36,176 nt of DNA from positions 1 to 36,176 of the forward strand of contig CARYFM010000008.1 of assembly GCA_949101405.1 (NCBI GenBank), written 5' to 3'. Source of the stretch: an uncultured Candidatus Saccharibacteria bacterium. GTDB taxonomy: Bacteria > Patescibacteriota > Saccharimonadia > Saccharimonadales > Saccharimonadaceae. The position numbers and the translations under genes are program-made. Below are positions 32,501 through 36,176 of this stretch, piece after piece. Each line of letters opens with the position of its first letter. The first letter of the stretch is position 1. The notes below the pieces were generated by a model. The model searched no databases. It had not been told where the DNA came from and worked only from the letters and a program-made list of their open reading frames with translations.

Positions 32501-33226
32501 ATGAATCCAACACAAATTGAAGAATATCAAAAGTTTGCTCGCGAAAAGCTGGGTTTTGAGTTTCAAGATATTGATTTGCTTATCACAGCTCTGACTCATC
32601 GCAGCTATGTAAATGAACATAAAGCTAGTGCCAAAGCCCACAACGAACGTCTAGAGTTCTTGGGCGACGCTGTGCTTGAGTTGGTATCTTCTGACTTTTT
32701 GTATCGCAATTACGACGAGCCAGAAGGTATCATGACGGCCTGGCGTTCAGCCTTGGTACGCACCGAGAGCATTGGCGCAGCTGGTGAGGACTTGGGGTAC
32801 GAACCGCTAGTGCGTTTATCTAAGGGCGAAAAGCACGGCTCAAGTCGGGCGCATGCTGTAATTTTGGCGGATTGTTTTGAGGCTGTGATTGGTGCAATCT
32901 ATTTGGACCAAGGCTATGATACAGCACGCGAGTTTATTGCTAAGCACATTTTGGTAAAGTTAGATCAAATTTTGCGTGACGGTAGTTGGCGCGACCCCAA
33001 ATCTTATTTACAGGAACTAGCGCAGCATTATGATGGCGCTACACCGCAGTACAAAGTATTGGGTGAAGAAGGTCCCGATCACGATAAGACTTTTATGGTT
33101 GGTGTGTATGTAGGCAAGCAGCTCAAAGGTAAGGGTAGCGGACACTCCAAGCAGGAAGCTGAAGGTAATGCTGCCGCTGAGGGCGTGAAGGGCTATCTCA
33201 AGACTCAAGCAAAGTCTAAAAATTAA
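32501..33226 (+). CDS. rnc: ribonuclease III
   Basis: 241 aa. The signature NERLEFLGDAVLELVSSDFL carries the catalytic Glu and Asp. The second metal-site residues are in LADCFEAVIGAIYLDQG. A C-terminal double-stranded-RNA-binding domain (about 162-235) includes DPKSYLQELAQ and GHSKQEAEGNAAAEG. It matures rRNA and cleaves structured transcripts. GGGAGG lies before the ATG. Last gene of the operon. Confidence 0.96.
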   Translation: MNPTQIEEYQKFAREKLGFEFQDIDLLITALTHRSYVNEHKASAKAHNERLEFLGDAVLELVSSDFLYRNYDEPEGIMTAWRSALVRTESIGAAGEDLGYEPLVRLSKGEKHGSSRAHAVILADCFEAVIGAIYLDQGYDTAREFIAKHILVKLDQILRDGSWRDPKSYLQELAQHYDGATPQYKVLGEEGPDHDKTFMVGVYVGKQLKGKGSGHSKQEAEGNAAAEGVKGYLKTQAKSKN

Positions 33227-33229
33227 CAA

Positions 33230-33272
33230 TAAAAAAGCGTTGCGGCACCGACAAAGTCAGTTTCGCAACGCT
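33230..33272. terminator. terminator between rnc and the convergent orphan
   Basis: AGCGTTGCG / CGCAACGCT 9-bp stem. The T-run follows on the minus strand, so it mainly serves the minus-strand gene and may also end rnc transcripts. Confidence 0.7.
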
Positions 33273-33280
33273 AAATAGAT

Positions 33281-33802
33281 TTACCCTAACGGAGTGCGTG
33301 GCCTGCATGTGTGGATTTCCATTTTGTGCAAATTTTCCATGACATCATCATAGTTAATGATTAGTTCACAGTGCTGGTCATCCGGGCAAATGCAGATTAC
33401 CTGAAAGTCGCTCAAACGAACATGAGCCGATACCTTGATATCGATTTTTGTTATCTTCGCCCAAGACACGTTTAACGATAGATTGGTTGCTGCTTTGCCG
33501 CTGGCATGTTTGTCGGCATAATGCAAGGATATACTGTCCTCATACAAAACCACTTCCCAAAGGTGCCAACGCTCATCTTTGCCGGATAAAATTGATAAGA
33601 GATTTGCTCTCAGCTCCCGTGTAGCCTCTTTCGTATTAGCATAACTCGGAATACTCAAATCATCTATCGTGGTATATTCTTCCAGCTCCTTTGCATTTGC
33701 GGGCATCACGAATGCAACTTCAATTGCCGGCGTCTCCAGTACGGACCGACGCAAAGCTTTCTTTTTGCCGACATTACGAATACAATACAGTCTTCTATGC
33801 AT
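33281..33802 (-). CDS. orphan soluble protein
   Basis: 173 aa, not recognised. Basic first 20 residues, then a mixed alpha/beta domain with WHLWEVVLYEDSISLHY and a CICPDDQHCE segment containing three Cys. AGGAGG stands before the ATG. It is driven by a strong promoter and a long hairpin leader, and cassette 5 lies directly upstream. Confidence 0.6.
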   Translation of the reverse strand: MHRRLYCIRNVGKKKALRRSVLETPAIEVAFVMPANAKELEEYTTIDDLSIPSYANTKEATRELRANLLSILSGKDERWHLWEVVLYEDSISLHYADKHASGKAATNLSLNVSWAKITKIDIKVSAHVRLSDFQVICICPDDQHCELIINYDDVMENLHKMEIHTCRPRTPLG

Positions 33803-33815
33803 AGAACCTCCTATA

Positions 33816-33879
33816 GGGATGTTAATGTACGATTTGGCGAAATTGCGATGACTTTGCGCGATTTTTCACCTAACATCCC
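33816..33879 (-). promoter_or_regulatory. long leader hairpin of the 33.3 kb orphan
   Basis: On the minus strand, GGGATGTTA (33879-33871) pairs with TAACATCCC (33824-33816). Inside it GGTGAAA can pair with TTTCGCC. The hairpin ends a few nt before the AGGAGG, so it could hide or present the ribosome site. Confidence 0.55.
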
Positions 33880-33890
33880 CCGATTTCTAC

Positions 33891-33919
33891 ATTATAGCAC
33901 AGATAATGAGAAAAGTCAA
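33891..33919 (-). promoter_or_regulatory. strong promoter of the 33.3 kb orphan
   Basis: Minus-strand TTGACT (33919-33914), 17-bp spacer, TATAAT (33896-33891), with TGTGC before the -10. Confidence 0.85.
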
Positions 33920-33953
33920 TAGAATTAACGCTTTCCTTTGTTTACCCTCGCCC

Positions 33954-34163
33954 TCACATCCCTAATACAGTACTCAGGCAGCGGAGGGGGAAAGCGTACC
34001 AACGGTCGTCCACGGCGTTAAGATTAAAGTACTCAGCATGAATAGCTAAATTCCGTGCATGCGTCGTAGTCGAATATGCACGTTGTGTCCAAATTCGCCC
34101 CTCCTCGCCGACAAGCCGTAAGGCGCCAGCAGATTGAGTGATGGTAAAACGCCCGCTGCGCAC
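33954..34163 (-). other. silent cassette 5
   Basis: Open for 69 codons from VRSGRFTITQ to FPLRCLSTVLGM, then TGA. The 35-bp repeat is at 33957-33991 and the GTGCGCAGCGG core at 34153-34163. The codon before VRSG is a TAA, so no translation can enter from upstream. The centre is the most divergent (RIWTQRAYSTTTHARNL), but the W-x-x-R and YAFPLRC positions are kept. The last 20 codons resemble cassette 3 (RWYAFPLRC). The 5' end lies 13 bp from the rpsP -35 box. Confidence 0.75.
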
Positions 34164-34175
34164 TTACTTTCGTAC

Positions 34176-34204
34176 TTTACATCTGGACTAAACTTTGTTA
34201 TAAT
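34176..34204 (+). promoter_or_regulatory. rpsP promoter
   Basis: TTTACA at 34176-34181, 17-bp spacer, TATAAT at 34199-34204 with an upstream TGT extension. Confidence 0.75.
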
Positions 34205-34230
34205 TGGGTTATTACTAATAAGGAGAAAAA

Positions 34231-34602
34231 ATGCTAGCGATTCGTATGCAGCGTAATGGCCGCGTGCACTCCCCCGTGTACCGGATAGTCGTCCAAGAAG
34301 CGCAGCGCCACCCACTTTCGGGTCGTGTTGTAGCCGAGGTCGGTAATTACAACCCTGAGACCAAAAAAGTGGTTCTCGATAAAGAAAAAGTGGAATTCTA
34401 TCTTGCTCATGGCGCTCAGCCATCTAGTCGAGTAGCGTTCGTCTTTAAGAAGGAAGGCATTGCCTTGCCAGCTTGGTACAAAGAGGCGCCTAAGAAGCAG
34501 GCCAAAGCCAAGCACGCCGACAAGTTGCGCAAAAATCAGCCGAAGGAAGAGGCGCCAGAGGAGACTCCAGCCGAAACTCCTGCGGCTGAAAACGCAGAAT
34601 AG
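34231..34602 (+). CDS. rpsP: 30S ribosomal protein bS16
   Basis: 123 aa. The core (about 1-85) is typical: MLAIRMQRNGRVHSPVYRIV, then VGNYNPETKKVVLDKEKVEF and AHGAQPSSRVAFVFKKEG. A Lys-rich then Glu/Pro/Ala-rich tail (EEAPEETPAETPAAENAE) makes it longer than usual. AAGGAG precedes the ATG. It assembles early in the 30S body. Confidence 0.96.
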   Translation: MLAIRMQRNGRVHSPVYRIVVQEAQRHPLSGRVVAEVGNYNPETKKVVLDKEKVEFYLAHGAQPSSRVAFVFKKEGIALPAWYKEAPKKQAKAKHADKLRKNQPKEEAPEETPAETPAAENAE

Positions 34603-34620
34603 GCAAGAAACAATCCGTCG

Positions 34621-34646
34621 AAAGAGCGTCATCCGGCGCTCTTTTT
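34621..34646 (+). terminator. terminator after rpsP
   Basis: AAAGAGCG / CGCTCTTT 8-bp stem with an 8-nt loop and a short T-run. Confidence 0.7.
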
Positions 34647-34704
34647 GGGGCTGAAATTCTACATAAAAAAGCACAATAATTATTCCAATTTTTAATTTCC
34701 GTGC

Positions 34705-34710
34705 TATAAT
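34705..34710 (+). promoter_or_regulatory. -10 box of khpA
   Basis: TATAAT in CCGTGCTATAAT, with a leader of about 25 nt and GGAG before the ATG. Confidence 0.55.
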
Positions 34711-34739
34711 TATACAAATACATAATAACTGGAGACCTT

Positions 34740-35174
34740 ATGGCAACCATTGACCAACAATTTGTAGAATATATCGTAAAAACCCTGGTTAATAATCCAG
34801 ATAAAGTCGTTGTGGAACGCGAAATCGACGAGCGTGGCGTTTTGCTGAGCCTATCTGTAGACCCAGAAGATGTTGGACGTGTGATTGGTAAGCGTGGTGC
34901 AACCGCTCAGAGTATTCGGACTTTGTTGCGCGTACTAGGTACTAAAAATGGCGCTAGATATAACCTCAAGGTAGTTAATACTGATGATATTGAAGGCGGC
35001 GAGATGCGTGGTGCTCGACCAGCGACAGAAACTCGTGGTGAAGCTGATGCGGTAGAGGAGTTACGCAGTCAGGAGCAAGATAGTGAAGCTCCGATGGACG
35101 GCGGCGAATCTGAGGGGGAATTGGCTGAAAAGACTCGTGCTGAGTTAGCCGATTTGGATGACCTAGATATTTAG
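34740..35174 (+). CDS. khpA: KhpA-like KH-domain RNA-binding protein
   Basis: 144 aa. The first 80 residues form a single type II KH domain of the YlqC/KhpA family, with FVEYIVKTLVNNPDKV and the GxxG loop in GRVIGKRGATAQSIR. The remaining 60 residues are an acidic tail (AVEELRSQEQDSEAPMDGGE, ending LADLDDLDI) not found in short KhpA proteins. It binds RNA, often with KhpB. The neighbouring rpsP matches the common rpsP-khpA order. Confidence 0.88.
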   Translation: MATIDQQFVEYIVKTLVNNPDKVVVEREIDERGVLLSLSVDPEDVGRVIGKRGATAQSIRTLLRVLGTKNGARYNLKVVNTDDIEGGEMRGARPATETRGEADAVEELRSQEQDSEAPMDGGESEGELAEKTRAELADLDDLDI

Positions 35175-35189
35175 TCTTGATTTTAAAGA

Positions 35190-35218
35190 AAATCCCTCAC
35201 GAAAGTGGGGGATTTTTT
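35190..35218 (+). terminator. terminator after khpA
   Basis: AATCCCTCAC, GAAA loop, GTGGGGGATT, then TTTTTTG. Confidence 0.85.
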
Positions 35219-35257
35219 GTGTTGCCTAGATTTTATGGTCGAAAAGCGTTAAAACTA

Positions 35258-35286
35258 TTGACAAAAATAGCCATGTGTGCTATAAT
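35258..35286 (+). promoter_or_regulatory. strong promoter of the 35.4 kb orphan pair
   Basis: Consensus TTGACA at 35258-35263, 17-bp spacer, TATAAT at 35281-35286, with TGTGTGC before the -10. Confidence 0.88.
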
Positions 35287-35293
35287 GGAAATG

Positions 35294-35344
35294 TAGAACT
35301 TACAAACGGGAAGTTCTAGTAGTTTTTGAGTTTTGACTAGAACT
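35294..35344 (+). promoter_or_regulatory. three-arm leader with mutually exclusive hairpins
   Basis: Arm 1 TAGAACTT (35294-35301), arm 2 AAGTTCTAGT (35311-35320), arm 3 ACTAGAACT (35336-35344). Arm 2 pairs perfectly with arm 1 (8 bp) or with arm 3 (9 bp) but not both. This is the layout of attenuators and riboswitch expression platforms. AGGAGG follows at 35365-35370. Confidence 0.55.
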
Positions 35345-35378
35345 ATCCTTATTCTTTGTTTTTCAGGAGGGAGAAAAA

Positions 35379-35954
35379 ATGAAAGAAAAGTTGAATTTGT
35401 TGTGGAACAAGGCTATCTCTTTGGTTAAAGCCATAATATCACCTCAGGTCTTAATAGTAGCGGCTAGTCTGATTATTACGGCTATCGGTATTGGTTGGGA
35501 GTTTCAGCGGGCTGAAAAGCTTGACGCTGAACGCGGCGTACCGTTTTCTATGGACAATCCAAAGGAGACATTTTATTCGGATTTGGAGTATGGTATCATG
35601 GACTACTGCAACGATGTGCAATATAAAGCACTGTGTACTGAGCTTGCAGTTGAAGGTCAGTGTCCATTTGAACCGGAGACCAACTACGAAATCCGTTTTG
35701 ATTTTCCCGATGTGCTGATTGCTGAAATCGAAAACGAACTTACTGATGAGTATGAAGTGGACGTGCAATACAGCTTTCAAGTAGCGGCCGGAGAGTATGG
35801 CTGGATTCTGATACGGATTTACAACCCTCAGAGTGGGCGGCTATTTACGGCAAGAAGCAGCTTTCAGGCAACGGATGACTTATACATCAAACATGATATT
35901 GATGTAGCCGCGGATGATAGCAGACTGGTACAGTGGGGGGCATATGGAGTTTAA
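35379..35954 (+). CDS. orphan single-pass membrane protein
   Basis: 191 aa, not recognised. A membrane helix near the N-terminus (about 22-42, PQVLIVAASLIITAIGIGW) is followed by an acidic beta-rich domain that is probably extracytoplasmic. Three Cys lie in its first third (MDYCNDVQYKALC, then EGQCPF). AGGAGG precedes the ATG. A second small reading frame overlaps its end by 11 nt. Confidence 0.6.
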   Translation: MKEKLNLLWNKAISLVKAIISPQVLIVAASLIITAIGIGWEFQRAEKLDAERGVPFSMDNPKETFYSDLEYGIMDYCNDVQYKALCTELAVEGQCPFEPETNYEIRFDFPDVLIAEIENELTDEYEVDVQYSFQVAAGEYGWILIRIYNPQSGRLFTARSSFQATDDLYIKHDIDVAADDSRLVQWGAYGV

Positions 35955-36084
35955 TGAACTGCGTAAGTACATGAGTTTTACGCTCTATACCTCTGCCAAT
36001 CCAGATGCTGGTCCAAAGCAGACAACCACAGCTGTGTCATTTGATTCAATATGGTATATCCGAGGCACTAATCAGGAGTTCTAG
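35944..36084 (+). CDS. 46-aa protein overlapping the 35.4 kb orphan
   Basis: The ATG at 35944 lies inside the end of the previous gene in another frame. The peptide starts MEFNELRKYMSFTLYTSANP, ends YIRGTNQEF, and stops just before the operon terminator. The 11-nt overlap suggests translational coupling. It is not recognised. Short length lowers confidence. Confidence 0.45.
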   Translation: MEFNELRKYMSFTLYTSANPDAGPKQTTTAVSFDSIWYIRGTNQEF

Positions 36085-36122
36085 CCTAGAACTCGGGCGG
36101 CACCGATACGGTGCCGCCTTTT
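36076..36122 (+). terminator. tandem hairpins ending the 35.4 kb operon
   Basis: The first stem is GAGTTCTA / TAGAACTC (36076-36094), a further copy of the TAGAACT motif from the leader. It is followed by the perfect 10-bp terminator GGCGGCACCG, ATA loop, CGGTGCCGCC, TTTT (36096-36122). The T-run touches the stop codon of cassette 6. Confidence 0.8.
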
Positions 36123-36176
36123 CACATCCCTAATACAGTACTCAGGCAGCGGAGGGGGATACCAATATAGTGATTA
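36122..36176 (-). other. silent cassette 6, cut by the window end
   Basis: Only the 3' end is visible: NHYIGIPLRCLSTVLGM followed by TGA on the minus strand. The 35-bp repeat (36125-36159) is identical to the other five. The preceding residues match cassette 4 (NHYIAF). The 5' box should lie within about 200 bp beyond the window. Confidence 0.7.

Noticed and set aside
18038..36176. Reading the cassettes as variable repeats of a diversity-generating retroelement
   Set aside because: The domain type and conserved 3' end fit such a system. However, cassettes differ in length and at third codon positions, not only at adenine-derived sites. They also lack the rest of a target gene, and no reverse transcriptase or template repeat is in the window. 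Kept only as an alternative.
1..36176. UGA decoded as glycine (SR1/Gracilibacteria code)
   Set aside because: Several genes end at UGA with sensible lengths (106-1023, the 8.7 kb gene, the cutinase gene), and conserved genes show no internal UGA at Gly positions.
1..36176. tRNA or rRNA genes
   Set aside because: No cloverleaf with a TTCGA-type arm or rRNA-like stretch was recognised in any intergenic space.

Overview
This window looks like a chromosome segment of a Candidate Phyla Radiation bacterium, most likely Saccharibacteria (TM7). That assignment is an inference from gene content. The window holds short, tightly packed housekeeping genes (rpsL-rpsG, tig, leuS, rpsP, khpA, rnc, nusB), a reduced sugar-phosphate cluster, a VirB4-like ATPase, a cysteine-free bL32-like protein and many small orphan membrane proteins. 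UGA is read as stop, so this is not an SR1/Gracilibacteria code.

Layout. 1-2.5 kb: NERD-domain membrane protein, coiled-coil membrane protein, AlkD-like DNA glycosylase, small His-rich membrane protein. 2.6-7.7 kb: ABC1/UbiB-type kinase, an AraC-type regulator whose frame is broken at a run of five G, a VirB4/HerA-like ATPase, a Cys-rich protein, a DUF167 protein. 7.7-11.8 kb: TM2 protein, GNAT acetyltransferase, two membrane proteins, uracil-DNA glycosylase. 12-17.4 kb: secreted cutinase-type esterase, a tiny convergent gene, FAD-linked oxidase, trigger factor. 18.8-19.7 kb: rpsL-rpsG. 20.1-24.1 kb: a five-gene run of GAPDH, RpiB-like, Rpe-like, PfkB kinase and LOG-family protein. 25.5-29.9 kb: SpoU methyltransferase, two orphans, leuS. 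31-33.2 kb: bL32-like, nusB, Nudix, rnc. 34.2-35.2 kb: rpsP and khpA. The window closes with an orphan gene pair.

The most unusual content is a family of six gene fragments in the intergenic spaces of the right half (18.0, 19.8, 24.8, 25.1, 34.0 and 36.1 kb). The five complete ones are 207-231 nt open cassettes. Each starts with a conserved VRSG box (DNA core GTGCGCAGCGG), runs through a highly variable centre with a W(S/T)xR box, and ends in PLRCLSTVLGM. The 3' end is a 35-bp DNA segment identical in all six copies. The protein pattern resembles the C-terminal half of the Fib_succ_major / C-type-lectin-like surface domain. None has a start signal, a signal peptide or the first half of the domain, yet all stay in frame. 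I read them as a dispersed repertoire of silent donor cassettes that could be copied by recombination into an expressed surface-protein gene outside this window.

Other structure: many housekeeping genes appear leaderless, with a -10 box 6-9 nt before the ATG and no Shine-Dalgarno. In contrast, orphan genes sit behind near-consensus promoters (TTGAC[T/A]-N17-TATAAT or TACAAT) and 70-100 nt leaders. Several of those leaders can fold into hairpins, and in three of them the hairpins are alternatives to each other. There is also an exact 36-bp repeat pair separated by 30 bp, resembling a one-spacer CRISPR array. A long palindromic segment is inserted in frame inside leuS. No tRNA, rRNA, transposase, integrase or cas gene was seen.
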